64,000 bases of DNA from UBA1926 sp036732005 (GTDB lineage: Bacteria; Planctomycetota; Phycisphaerae; Phycisphaerales; UBA1924), in NCBI GenBank assembly GCA_036732005.1, contig DAINDF010000011.1:76155-140154 (forward strand). The letters run 5' to 3'. The translations under genes were made by a program, and so were the position numbers. Below are positions 7,647 to 15,176 of the stretch, piece after piece (position 1 is the stretch's first letter; each line of letters opens with the position of its first letter). A model generated the notes under the pieces. The model was not told the origin of the DNA and ran no database searches. It worked only from the letters and a program-made list of their open reading frames with translations.

Positions 7647-8591
7647 ATGCCATCAATCGTCTCCGCCCTTGCCGCGTCGTTTGCGGTCATCTGGGCCTGC
7701 TCCCCGCAATCCCGGGCCGAGGCTTCCTCCGAGCGGAAGTTCGAGCGGCGGATGGTCTTCGTGCTCGAGGCGTCGGAGATCGAGGGGCTGGGGATCAAGA
7801 GCCGGATGGGGGATGTCGACATCGCCCCGCACGCGGAGGAACTGCCGGGATGGGCTCGGCATGGGGGGGACCTGCCCTCGTTCGACCCGGCGACGCAGGT
7901 GCTGGTGGTGGCCCGCGTGCACGCCAAGGACAGGGGTCGGATCGAGCAGGCCTCGCTCGCGCCCGAGATGGACGAGCGCGCGGTCCGGTTTGAGGCGTGC
8001 TGGCCCGAGTTCAACCGGGACAACGGGAACTACGGGGTCGACTACGCCGTGCGCATGCCGCGGGTCACGCCGATCGAGGTGGCGACGGCGATGGGGGATG
8101 TCGAGGGGGTCGGGGTCACCGGTTCGGCGAAGGTCGAGACCGGGATGGGCGATGTTGAACTGTCGGGCCTCGCCGGATCGGCCGAGGTGAAGTGCGGGAT
8201 GGGGGATGTCTTGGTGGTCCTGGCCTCCGGGTCGGCGCACCGGGTGGTGGCGCGATCGGGCATGGGCGATGTCGAGGTCGTGGGTGCAAACGGCGGGGAG
8301 TTGAGCGTGGGGCAGGGGGACCTGGAGTTCACCCCCGCGGCCTCGCTGAGCGAGCCGGTCTCGCTCGCCTCGGGCATGGGCGATGTCCGGTTCGGCGTGC
8401 CGGACGGCCTCGACGCGACGATCGAGGCGAAGACCGCGATGGGCGAGGTCGGTGTGCGGGGGGCTTATGCCTCGATCGAGCCCGAGGCCGGCAAGGTGCG
8501 GACCCGGTGCCGCGTCGTCTTTGCCGGGGGCGCGACGGCCGTGACGATCAAGACCAACATGGGCGATGTGGTGATCGAGCCGGCGCGTTGA
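7647..8591 (+). CDS. Exported MGDV-repeat protein (DUF4097/adhesin-like beta-helix, tentative)
   Basis: A 314-residue exported protein. ATG 7647 is preferred to ATG 7641 because of GAGGAG spacing. A signal peptide covers about residues 1-25 (VSALAASFAVIWACSPQSRA). The striking feature is seven exact copies of MGDV (in RMGDVDIA, AMGDVEGV, GMGDVELS, GMGDVLVV, GMGDVEVV, GMGDVRFG, NMGDVVIE) plus two variants (GQGDLEF, AMGEVGV), at roughly 16-25-residue intervals mostly in the C-terminal half. This is what a right-handed beta-solenoid with one turn per repeat looks like. DUF4097-type putative adhesins have similar GxGD-like turns, so that family is the best guess. No enzymatic residues are evident. 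It converges with the LuxR-type regulator gene. Confidence 0.75.
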   Translation: MPSIVSALAASFAVIWACSPQSRAEASSERKFERRMVFVLEASEIEGLGIKSRMGDVDIAPHAEELPGWARHGGDLPSFDPATQVLVVARVHAKDRGRIEQASLAPEMDERAVRFEACWPEFNRDNGNYGVDYAVRMPRVTPIEVATAMGDVEGVGVTGSAKVETGMGDVELSGLAGSAEVKCGMGDVLVVLASGSAHRVVARSGMGDVEVVGANGGELSVGQGDLEFTPAASLSEPVSLASGMGDVRFGVPDGLDATIEAKTAMGEVGVRGAYASIEPEAGKVRTRCRVVFAGGATAVTIKTNMGDVVIEPAR

Positions 8592-8614
8592 GGTTCGGTC
8601 CCGCGCGATCGGGC

Positions 8615-8626
8615 GGGCTCGTGCCC
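8615..8626. terminator. Short hairpin between convergent genes
   Basis: GGGCTCGTGCCC can form a GGGC/GCCC stem with a 4-nt loop. It lies between two convergent stops (8591 and 8635). There is no T-tract, so intrinsic termination is doubtful. The same hairpin in the reverse sense lies between the convergent genes at 13975-13986. Confidence 0.25.
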
Positions 8627-8634
8627 GGCCCGTC

Positions 8635-9354
8635 TCAGCCCGGGTTCTCGCGGGCCTCGATCATCGTGAGCCACTCGTCTCGGGTGAACTCGACGATGCC
8701 GCGTTCGACGGCGAAGCGGACGAGCTGGGCGCGGGACTCGATGCCGAGCTTTCGGTGGATGCTCCGGGCGTGCTGCTCGATGGTGCGTTCGGAGCGGAAG
8801 AGCGTGCGGGCGACATCGGCGACGGGCATGCCGGTGGCGAGGCAGTAGAAGACCTCGAGTTCGCGTCCGGTGAGGACCGCGAGCTCGGCGAAATCGGCGT
8901 GGGTGACGAGCTGCGCGCTGCCCGGGGGGTCGTGGTGGATCGCCTCACCCTGGGCGATCGACTGGATGATGACGAAGTAGCCCTCGCGGCCGAACGCGTC
9001 GCGGTCGAGGGGCCAGACGCGCGTGAACCAGCGTGATCCGTGCCAGAGCTGGTAGTACGCGACGACCTTGTGCTCGGCGAGGACGGGCCGCATGAGCGTC
9101 TCGCGCTCGTTGGCGAGGGCCTGGGGCAGGTGGTCGTGCATCGTGGTGCCGAGGATCCGCGATGGCGTGCTGCCGAGGAGTCGGGCGTAGAGCGTGTTGC
9201 ACCAGAGAAGTCGGAACCCGGCGTCCCGCGCCAGGGCCGCGACACCGGGGAGGGCCTCCATCGGCCTGAACCGCGCCGGCGACATGCACTCGGCGAGCAG
9301 CACGCCGCTGCCGGGTGTGTCGTCGTCGTTGGGGTTCTCCCATGCGGACGCCAT
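8635..9354 (-). CDS. LuxR-family transcriptional regulator with PAS-like sensor domain
   Basis: A 239-residue one-component regulator. Residues about 30-140 look like a PAS fold (FRLLWCNTLYARLLG, then ILGTTMHDHLPQ, then GREGYFVIIQSI), a small-molecule or redox sensing module. Residues about 160-225 form a LuxR/GerE helix-turn-helix: LTGRELEVFYCLATGMPVAD, then RTLFRSERTIEQHARSIH and RKLGI, with the conserved Glu, Val and Lys of the family. The N-terminus has no receiver domain, so it is not a classical response regulator. The PEP-CTERM-like protein gene is divergent, 195 bp away, and is a natural target candidate. A TAAGGT hexamer sits 6 bp before the ATG with no ribosome site, suggesting a leaderless message. 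Confidence 0.88.
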   Translation of the reverse strand: MASAWENPNDDDTPGSGVLLAECMSPARFRPMEALPGVAALARDAGFRLLWCNTLYARLLGSTPSRILGTTMHDHLPQALANERETLMRPVLAEHKVVAYYQLWHGSRWFTRVWPLDRDAFGREGYFVIIQSIAQGEAIHHDPPGSAQLVTHADFAELAVLTGRELEVFYCLATGMPVADVARTLFRSERTIEQHARSIHRKLGIESRAQLVRFAVERGIVEFTRDEWLTMIEARENPG

Positions 9355-9360
9355 AAGCGG

Positions 9361-9366
9361 ACCTTA
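9361..9366 (-). promoter_or_regulatory. Candidate leaderless -10 box of the LuxR-type gene
   Basis: On the minus strand TAAGGT is followed by CCGCTT and then the ATG at 9354, exactly the 6-bp spacing that puts the transcription start at the start codon. There is no purine-rich ribosome site. Confidence 0.45.
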
Positions 9367-9549
9367 CCCGGTCGCAGGGTGATTGTGAACCCTGATTCCC
9401 GAAACTGGGAATCGGCCCGTCTTGTCTCGCGTTCGGGGAACCCCTGAATCGGCGGGCTTGTTGATGCAAAGCCGGTGCAATCATCGCCGAGCGGTGCACT
9501 TTGTCTGAAGGCCTGCGTTTCGGGCCGGCGGTGAAACAGGAGGCGCGCG

Positions 9550-10275
9550 ATGCGTGGTGCAGCGGGATTGGCGGGGGCGGCGGTCGTGGCGGCGTGCTCG
9601 GGGTGGGCCGCGGGCGATGTCTCGCGGGGCGTGCTGACGGCGGATGTCTCGATCGCCGCGCCGGGGCTGTTCGGCGGGGACGCGTTCGCGGCGGTGATCA
9701 ACCCGGACGCGGTGGACATGTATCCGGGCGGGATCGGGCCCGTGAATGACTCGGGCGTGCTCTTCGGGCCGGCGGACGAGCCCTACGCGTTCGCGTTCGA
9801 GGGGCTGCCGGTGTACGCGATCGTGGACGGGTCGGGGGGGCCGGTGTCGTACGGCGCCCCGCTCTTTGCGCCGGATGGGCAGGGCGGGCAGGACCTCGGG
9901 TCGCCTTTGTTCGCGCTTTCGTTCGTCGGGTCGCTCTCGCTGATGATGGAGCACACGGGCGGCGGAGAATACGCCGTGGTGCAGGGGCTGTTCACGCTCG
10001 CGGGCGGGGGCGCGATCGGCGTCGAGGGGTCCATCGCGTTCGACCTGCCGCCGTGGGGGGAGCCGAACTTCCTGTGGTACGGGGTGGGGTGGACGGCGAT
10101 CGACCTGTTCGGGCCGGGCCTGGCGATCGTGAGCAACGACGAGGCGTGGGGCGGGAACGGGTGGCCCGGGGCGACGCTGGACAAGAACTTCTTCCCGATC
10201 CCCGCGCCCGCGGTCCCGGCGGCGGTGGGGCTCGGGGTGCTGCTGGCGAGTCGGCGGCAGCGCGGCGGGGGCTGA
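9550..10275 (+). CDS. Exported protein with PEP-CTERM-like C-terminus
   Basis: A 241-residue exported protein. The signal peptide (residues 1-22) ends near ACSGWAAGD. The ATG has an AGGAGG site 7 bp upstream. The body is Gly/Ala/Asp-rich without enzymatic motifs (phrases such as FAAVINPDAVDMYPGG and DDEPYAFAF-like runs). The C-terminus reads FPIPAPAVPAAVGLGVLLASRRQRGGG, that is a Pro-rich motif, a short hydrophobic helix and an Arg cluster. This is the three-part layout of PEP-CTERM sorting signals recognised by exosortases, although the core Pro-Glu-Pro reads P-A-P. No exosortase is in the window. It is probably cell-surface or exopolysaccharide-associated. It is divergent from the LuxR-type regulator, which may control it. 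Confidence 0.75.
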   Translation: MRGAAGLAGAAVVAACSGWAAGDVSRGVLTADVSIAAPGLFGGDAFAAVINPDAVDMYPGGIGPVNDSGVLFGPADEPYAFAFEGLPVYAIVDGSGGPVSYGAPLFAPDGQGGQDLGSPLFALSFVGSLSLMMEHTGGGEYAVVQGLFTLAGGGAIGVEGSIAFDLPPWGEPNFLWYGVGWTAIDLFGPGLAIVSNDEAWGGNGWPGATLDKNFFPIPAPAVPAAVGLGVLLASRRQRGGG

Positions 10276-10328
10276 GGGGAGGGTGAACCCGCGGGGTGGC
10301 ATGGTCGTACCGCGTGGCGGAGGTGCGC

Positions 10329-10646
10329 ATGCCCGAGGCCCGTCGTCACGAGATCTTCGTTGAGTTGCAGGTGCGGGACGAGGCGGGCTACTCGCGGTAC
10401 CGCGAGGCGATGAGGCCGCTGCTCGAGGCGAGGGGCGGGTATTTCCGGCGCGACTATCGGGTGGTGGAGGTGCTGCAAGGGCCCGGGTCGCCGGTGAACC
10501 GTGTGTTCGTCATCTCGTTCCCGGACGCGGCGGCCAAGCAGGCGTTCTTCGCCGACGAGGCGTACCGGGCCGTGCGCGCGGCGTTCTTCGATGCGGCGGT
10601 CGAGTCGGGGGGCGTGGTCGCGGCGTATGAAACGGCGCCGGCCTGA
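10329..10646 (+). CDS. DUF1330-like small protein
   Basis: A 105-residue cytoplasmic protein with the ferredoxin-like dimeric alpha-beta barrel pattern of DUF1330. It opens EIFVELQVRDEAGYSRYREA (E/V-rich strand then a Tyr-x-x-Tyr helix), followed by LLEARGGYFRRDYRVVEVL and FVISFPDAAAKQAFFADEAY, and ends near VVAAYE. Length matches the family (about 95-105). The start at ATG 10329 has a GGAGG site 5 bp upstream; a GTG at 10296 would add 11 residues and has no better site. The function of the family is not established; many members are stress- or redox-linked. It converges with phosphofructokinase, 6 bp apart. Confidence 0.75.
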   Translation: MPEARRHEIFVELQVRDEAGYSRYREAMRPLLEARGGYFRRDYRVVEVLQGPGSPVNRVFVISFPDAAAKQAFFADEAYRAVRAAFFDAAVESGGVVAAYETAPA

Positions 10647-10652
10647 GGGGGC

Positions 10653-11807
10653 TTAGACGACGCGGGTCTGCCCGTCGCCGAACGAGGTGTAGACGCTGCG
10701 GGCGGCCTGGACGAGCGGGTCGGTATCGGGCTGGACGAGGCGCTGACGGTCGGCGGCCTCGGTGATCTCGATGTGGTCGAACTTCCCGTTGCGCGTCACG
10801 ACGAGCCGGTTCCGCACGCCCATGCGGAGCAGTTCCATCGCCATGTGCCCGAACTGTGTGGAGAGCACGCGGTCGGCGGCGACGGGCACGCCGCCGCGCT
10901 GCACATGGCCCAGGACGACGCTGCGGGACTCGATGCCGGTGCGGTCCTCGATCTGGGTGGCGAGCCACTTGCCGATGCCGCCGAGGCGGACGGGGTCGGG
11001 GCTGGTCTCGATGACGCGGTCGACGATCTGCTTGCCGCCCTTTTCCTTGGCGCCCTCGGCGCAGCAGATGATGGTGAACCCGAACTTGCGTTGGGCGCGG
11101 GCCTCGACGGCGTGGCAGATGTGGTCGAGTTCGAACGGTATTTCCGGGAGGAGGATGACATCCGATCCCGAGGCGACGCCCGAGTGCAGCGCGAGCCAGC
11201 CCGCGTTGCGGCCCATCACCTCGACGACGATCGTGCGGTGGTGGCTGGCGGCGGTGGTGTGGACCTTGTCGAGCGCGTCGGTGGCGTTGGCGACGGCGGT
11301 CATGAACCCGAAGGTGAGGTCGGTGCCCCAGAGGTCGTTGTCGATGGTCTTGGGCACGCCGATGCAGTTGATGCCGCGGTCGGCGAAGGGCTTGGCGGCG
11401 GACATGGTGCCGTCGCCCCCGATGACGACGAGCGCCTCGATGCCGTGCAGGCCCAGGGTGGTCATGCAGACATCGGTCATGTCGCGGTAGATGGGCTTGC
11501 CGGCGTCGTCCTTGCCGACGGCGAACTTCTGGGGGTTCGCCTTGTTCGACGACCCGAGGATGGTGCCGCCCCGGGTCAGGATGTTGCTGATCGCGGCGCG
11601 GTCGAGGGGGCGGACGCGGTCCTCGATCAGGCCGGCGAACCCGTCCTCGATCCCCATGACCTCCATGCCGTGGAAGAGGGCGTCCTTGGTGACGGCGCGG
11701 ATGACGGCGTTCAGGCCGGGGCAGTCGCCCCCGCCGGTGAGCACACCGATCCTCCGGACGCCGGAGAGGGGGACGCGGTCGCGGGCGTACATGGGTTCCT
11801 TGGTCAT
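10653..11807 (-). CDS. pfkA: 6-phosphofructokinase, mixed-substrate (group III) type
   Basis: A 384-residue PfkA-family enzyme that phosphorylates fructose 6-phosphate to fructose 1,6-bisphosphate. Landmarks: the nucleotide loop GVLTGGGDCPGLNAVIRA (about residues 21-38), GGDGT (130-134), the catalytic loop PKTIDND (152-158, catalytic Asp156), and MGRNAGWLAL in the F6P site. The residue after GGD is Gly, as in ATP-dependent enzymes (PPi enzymes have Asp), whereas the loop has PKTIDND with Lys, as in PPi enzymes. This Gly/Lys pair marks the mixed-substrate group; from family knowledge ATP use is more likely. The N-terminal extension (MTKEPMYARDRVPLSG) is longer than in E. coli PfkA. TAGCCT lies 6 bp before the ATG with no ribosome site. 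Confidence 0.94.
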   Translation of the reverse strand: MTKEPMYARDRVPLSGVRRIGVLTGGGDCPGLNAVIRAVTKDALFHGMEVMGIEDGFAGLIEDRVRPLDRAAISNILTRGGTILGSSNKANPQKFAVGKDDAGKPIYRDMTDVCMTTLGLHGIEALVVIGGDGTMSAAKPFADRGINCIGVPKTIDNDLWGTDLTFGFMTAVANATDALDKVHTTAASHHRTIVVEVMGRNAGWLALHSGVASGSDVILLPEIPFELDHICHAVEARAQRKFGFTIICCAEGAKEKGGKQIVDRVIETSPDPVRLGGIGKWLATQIEDRTGIESRSVVLGHVQRGGVPVAADRVLSTQFGHMAMELLRMGVRNRLVVTRNGKFDHIEITEAADRQRLVQPDTDPLVQAARSVYTSFGDGQTRVV

Positions 11808-11813
11808 GGCTTC

Positions 11814-11819
11814 AGGCTA
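11814..11819 (-). promoter_or_regulatory. Candidate leaderless -10 box of phosphofructokinase
   Basis: On the minus strand TAGCCT, then GAAGCC, then ATG at 11807. The spacing of exactly 6 bp and the absence of a ribosome site match the leaderless pattern seen at mgtE and the LuxR-type gene. Confidence 0.45.
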
Positions 11820-11890
11820 CTACCATCGGTCGGATCCGGGGGCGGCAGGAGCCGATCCCGGGGGAGAGATCACCCGAGGAGGATCGCGCC

Positions 11891-12910
11891 ATGCGCACGG
11901 TGCTGGCACTCGCCGCGGCTTTGGTCTTTGTCTGCGCCCCCCCGGCGGCGGGGAGAGAGCCCGAGACGGGGGGGGAGGGGGCGATCGCGCCGGCCTGGTC
12001 CTGGCCCGAGGCGGGCCCTGTGCGGTACGCGTTCTCGCGGGTGAGCACGGAGATCTCGCCGACGCCGGGGCGGGATTTTCGGGAGACGCGTGAGATCTCC
12101 CGAGTCGTTCGGCACGAGCGGGTCGTGGACCCCGACCTTGGGGGCGAGGGGACGCCGCTCCGCCTGGGCTGGGAGTGGGTCAGGTTTGTGAATGACTCGA
12201 ACTTCGGGGAGCGGCTCGAGTACGACTCGCGGGAGCCGCACCACTGGACGAGGACCTCGGTGCCTGGGATCGGGCGACTGGCGGCGGTGGTGGGGGAGTC
12301 GATGGTGGTCCGGATGCGTCCGGACGGGACGCTGGGGGCGGTGGGGGATCTGGAGCCGCTGATCCGCGGGATGGAGGCGAACCTGTCGCGGTGGGGGCTC
12401 TTCCAGGAGACGCTGTACGACGAGTTGTCGGCGGCGTACACGGCGGAGAGCATCCGGGAGTCGACCGAGCCGCTGTATGCGTTCCTTCCCCGGGGGCCCG
12501 TGAAGGCCGGGGAGTCTCACGAGGTCGCGCGGGTGCTGCTGATGCCGCAGGTGGGGCTGATGCGCTCGGTCGAGACGCACACGCTCGACCGGATCGAGGC
12601 GACCGAGAGCGGGGGGCGTGTGGCGGTGTTCCGCGTCGAGGGGGAGGTGCGCTGGCCGGAGCCCCCGCCCGCGATCGCGGAGCGCTTCAGCGTGGCGGTG
12701 AACGAGAGCCGGGTGACGGGCGAGTGGCGGTTCGACCTCGAGCGCGGGCTGGCGCTCTCGTACGAGGTCGAGGCCTCGTTCGCGGCCGATGTGGTCCGCT
12801 TCGACCCCGCGGACCGCTCATCGGTGGAGGTGCCCACAAGGCAGACGCTGCGAGAGACAATGCGGCTGCTGGACGGGGAGCCGGGGGAGCCGGGGGACAC
12901 GGGGGAGTGA
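11891..12910 (+). CDS. Exported protein of unknown function
   Basis: A 339-residue protein with a signal peptide (residues 1-22, LALAAALVFVCAPPAAG) and a strong GAGGAGG ribosome site upstream of ATG 11891. The mature part alternates beta-strand-like segments with Arg/Glu-rich linkers (VRYAFSRVSTEISPTPGRDF, YDSREPHHWTRTSVPG, VNESRVTGEWRFDLERGLAL). The last phrase, with strands that read out a treated quantity, is reminiscent of DUF6263-like lipoproteins, but I cannot confirm that. It lies 34 bp upstream of the DUF58 gene on the same strand, in the position where a MoxR ATPase would often be found in bat-type clusters. The DUF58 gene appears to have its own promoter. Confidence 0.65.
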   Translation: MRTVLALAAALVFVCAPPAAGREPETGGEGAIAPAWSWPEAGPVRYAFSRVSTEISPTPGRDFRETREISRVVRHERVVDPDLGGEGTPLRLGWEWVRFVNDSNFGERLEYDSREPHHWTRTSVPGIGRLAAVVGESMVVRMRPDGTLGAVGDLEPLIRGMEANLSRWGLFQETLYDELSAAYTAESIRESTEPLYAFLPRGPVKAGESHEVARVLLMPQVGLMRSVETHTLDRIEATESGGRVAVFRVEGEVRWPEPPPAIAERFSVAVNESRVTGEWRFDLERGLALSYEVEASFAADVVRFDPADRSSVEVPTRQTLRETMRLLDGEPGEPGDTGE

Positions 12911-12932
12911 GCGGGCCGTCGGGCTCGGGTGT

Positions 12933-12938
12933 TAGGAT
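12933..12938 (+). promoter_or_regulatory. Candidate leaderless -10 box of the DUF58 gene
   Basis: TAGGAT, then GATCCG, then ATG at 12945. The 6-bp spacing again fits a transcription start on the initiation codon. A partial SD-like GGATGA overlaps the box, so ordinary initiation from a read-through transcript is also possible. Confidence 0.4.
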
Positions 12939-12944
12939 GATCCG

Positions 12945-13964
12945 ATGAGCGGCGAAGGTCTCGGGGTTTCCGGGGGGCAGGGCGCCCGCGGCTCGCGGGC
13001 GGGCGATGCGTCGCTGTACCTGCACCCGCAGACGCTGGCGAGGCTGGGCTCGTTCGAGTTGCGTGCGAAGATGATCGTCGAGGGTGTGATGAGCGGGCAG
13101 CATCGCTCGCCGTACCACGGGTTCTCGGTCGAGTTCGCGCAGCACCGGCCGTACGCGCCGGGGGACGACCTGCGGCACCTGGACTGGAAGGTCTACGGGC
13201 GAACGGACAAGCTGCACCTCAAGCAGTATCAGCAGGAGACGAACCTCGATCTGGTCTGCCTGGTGGACGCGTCGGGCTCGATGAACTTCGGCACGAGGCT
13301 GTTCAAGGAGGCGAGTGGGGCGGGGCTCGAGAAGTCGCTCGACGGGCGGGCGGAGTGGACGAAATTCGACCACGCGACCGCGCTCGCGGCGGCGTTGAGC
13401 TACATCACGCTCCAGCAGGGTGACCGCGTGGGGCTCGGGGTGTTCGCGGACCGGCTGCTGACGATCGTGAACCGCTCGAGTCAGCGGGGCACCTGGCGGA
13501 AGATTGTCGAGACGCTGGCGATGCACCCGGTCGAGCAGGCGACGAGCGTCTCCCGCGTGATCGACCAGACGCTGGGGCAGTTGAGCAACCGCTGTCTGAT
13601 CGTGATGATCAGCGACTTCTTCGAGGACCCCGCGGCGCTGCGGGCGTCGCTGGCGCGCGTCCGGCACCGGGGGCACGACCTGATCCTGTTCCAGGTGCTC
13701 GACCGGGCGGAGCGGACGCTGGCGATGGACGCGCCGGCGCAGTTCGTCGGCCTCGAGGGGGAGACGCCGATCAAGGTCGATCCGCGATCGGTGCGGGAGG
13801 CCTACTGCAAGGCGTTCGAGGCGCACCTGCAGACCATCCAGCGCCTGGCTCGGTCGTTCGGGTTCGACCATTCGGTCGTCAGCACGCACGACTGGCTGGG
13901 TCCGCCCTTGGCGGCGTTCATCGCGCGTCGTCAGGCGCAGATGAAACGCAGCAAGTTCGGGTAA
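12945..13964 (+). CDS. DUF58 domain protein (von Willebrand A-like, MoxR partner)
   Basis: A 339-residue cytoplasmic protein of the DUF58 family. The family motif is present at about residues 55-95: GFSVEFAQHRPYAPGDDLRH, then LDWKVYGRTDKLHLKQYQ. This is followed by a VWA-like core with an intact metal-ion-dependent adhesion site DASGSM and by LIVMISDFFEDP. DUF58 proteins usually work with a MoxR AAA+ ATPase and BatA/BatB VWA membrane proteins in envelope stress or metalloprotein maturation. Here the BatA-like gene follows 1.2 kb downstream, after an orphan lipoprotein gene on the other strand, and no MoxR gene is in the window. Its last residues (KRSKFG) are basic. Confidence 0.88.
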   Translation: MSGEGLGVSGGQGARGSRAGDASLYLHPQTLARLGSFELRAKMIVEGVMSGQHRSPYHGFSVEFAQHRPYAPGDDLRHLDWKVYGRTDKLHLKQYQQETNLDLVCLVDASGSMNFGTRLFKEASGAGLEKSLDGRAEWTKFDHATALAAALSYITLQQGDRVGLGVFADRLLTIVNRSSQRGTWRKIVETLAMHPVEQATSVSRVIDQTLGQLSNRCLIVMISDFFEDPAALRASLARVRHRGHDLILFQVLDRAERTLAMDAPAQFVGLEGETPIKVDPRSVREAYCKAFEAHLQTIQRLARSFGFDHSVVSTHDWLGPPLAAFIARRQAQMKRSKFG

Positions 13965-13974
13965 CCCGGGCGGG

Positions 13975-13986
13975 GGGCACGAGCCC
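13975..13986. terminator. Short hairpin between convergent genes
   Basis: GGGCACGAGCCC forms a GGGC/GCCC stem with a 4-nt loop between the stops at 13964 and 13995. It is the reverse-sense counterpart of the hairpin at 8615. There is no T-tract. The same 12-mer also occurs by chance inside the prepilin peptidase gene (near 45164), which weakens the case. Confidence 0.25.
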
Positions 13987-13994
13987 GGCCCGGC

Positions 13995-15035
13995 TCAGGG
14001 CTTGCCGACCCAGCCGATCCACTCCTCACGGAACGCCTCGGCGTCGTCGGGGTCGATGACGCGGAGGGGGGCCTGGGTGACGGTCTTCTCGGGCGATTTG
14101 CCCTCGTGCAGCTTGGCGAAGAGCGTGCGCACGGACTCGTACCCCCAGCCGAAGTAGGGCTGAGCGACGAACTTGTGGACGCGCCCGGCGGCGGCGTGGT
14201 CGAGGGCCGGGGGGAGCGGGTCCATGGAGACGATCCTGGTCTCCGGGGGGATGCCGTCGAGCCCGGCGGGGTCGTAGAGGGGCCACCCGCCGACGAGGGC
14301 CCACCCGTCGATGGGCCCGTGCCGCTCGGCGGCGGCGCGCATGGCGGCGTTGGCGGCCATCGGGTTCTCGTCGTGGTGGAAGACGCCGACGACCTCCATC
14401 CCGGGGTGGGCCCGCAGCTCGAACGCGGCCCCGATGACGCGCTGGCGGATGTTCTCGGCGGCGCGGTTCCCGGCGAGGACGGCGACGCGCCCGGTCTCGC
14501 CCATCACCCCGGCGAGTTCACGGAACACCGTGGCGCCGGCCTCGCGGTCGTCGATGCCGTAGAACGCGAAACGCTTGCTGTCCGGGGCGTCGGCGTCGAA
14601 GGTGACGACCTGGATGCCCGCGGTGACCGCGGCGTCGATCGCGGGGGTGGCCAGGGCCGCGTCGGTGCAGGAGATGGCCAGCCCGTCGACGCCCGAGGTC
14701 GCCAGTTCGCCGATGAGTTCGTACTGGCGGGCCGAGTCTTCCTGGGTCGGCGAGCGCCAGACGATCTCGATCTGCACGCCGCTCTGGGCGGTGATCTCCC
14801 GGGCGGCGGCCTCGGCGCCGGCGCGGGCCGCGAGATAGACCGGGTTGTCGCCGCTCTTGGCGATGATCCCGATGACATAGCGGCTCTTGGGCGCTGGTTT
14901 CGGGGCGCCGTTCGCCGCGGTCGAGGCGGCGCCCGTGCTGTTGTCACACCCGGTCGAAAACAGGGCGAGGGCGCCCCAGAGCGCGGCCGCGCACGCCGAA
15001 CCGATCGCCAATGCCCCACGCATCGCCGTTGCCAT
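13995..15035 (-). CDS. Sugar-binding periplasmic lipoprotein (Peripla_BP_4 / RbsB-like)
   Basis: A 346-residue substrate-binding protein of the ribose/galactose class. The start at 15035 has a GGGAGG site. The leader ends in a lipobox LFSTGC, with Cys30 the predicted lipid-modified residue. Core motifs follow the two-lobed fold: YVIGIIAKSGDNPVYLAARA, GVDGLAISCTDAA, GIQVVTFDADAPDSKR, FYGIDDREAG, and the hinge and late motifs GWALVGGWPL and YFGWGYESV. These proteins deliver sugars or related ligands to ABC importers or chemosensory partners. No permease or ATPase gene is adjacent, so it is an orphan here. It lies inside the bat-type region on the opposite strand, between DUF58 and the BatA-like gene. 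Confidence 0.88.
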   Translation of the reverse strand: MATAMRGALAIGSACAAALWGALALFSTGCDNSTGAASTAANGAPKPAPKSRYVIGIIAKSGDNPVYLAARAGAEAAAREITAQSGVQIEIVWRSPTQEDSARQYELIGELATSGVDGLAISCTDAALATPAIDAAVTAGIQVVTFDADAPDSKRFAFYGIDDREAGATVFRELAGVMGETGRVAVLAGNRAAENIRQRVIGAAFELRAHPGMEVVGVFHHDENPMAANAAMRAAAERHGPIDGWALVGGWPLYDPAGLDGIPPETRIVSMDPLPPALDHAAAGRVHKFVAQPYFGWGYESVRTLFAKLHEGKSPEKTVTQAPLRVIDPDDAEAFREEWIGWVGKP

Positions 15036-15176
15036 CGCAGGCCCTCCCTTGGGGTTATCTACGCTGTGCGGCGGGCTGAACCCCCGCCGCCACCGATTCC
15101 GTACTGTAGGGTAACACGGGCGTCCGGACGGCACGAGCCCGGTCGTGCTAGTCTGGGCCCGACGAGCCGACCCGCG

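Noticed and set aside
15121..15176. Hairpin GCACGA/TCGTGC upstream of the BatA-like gene as an operator
   Set aside because: A single 6-bp stem in GC-rich DNA. Nothing ties it to the promoter.
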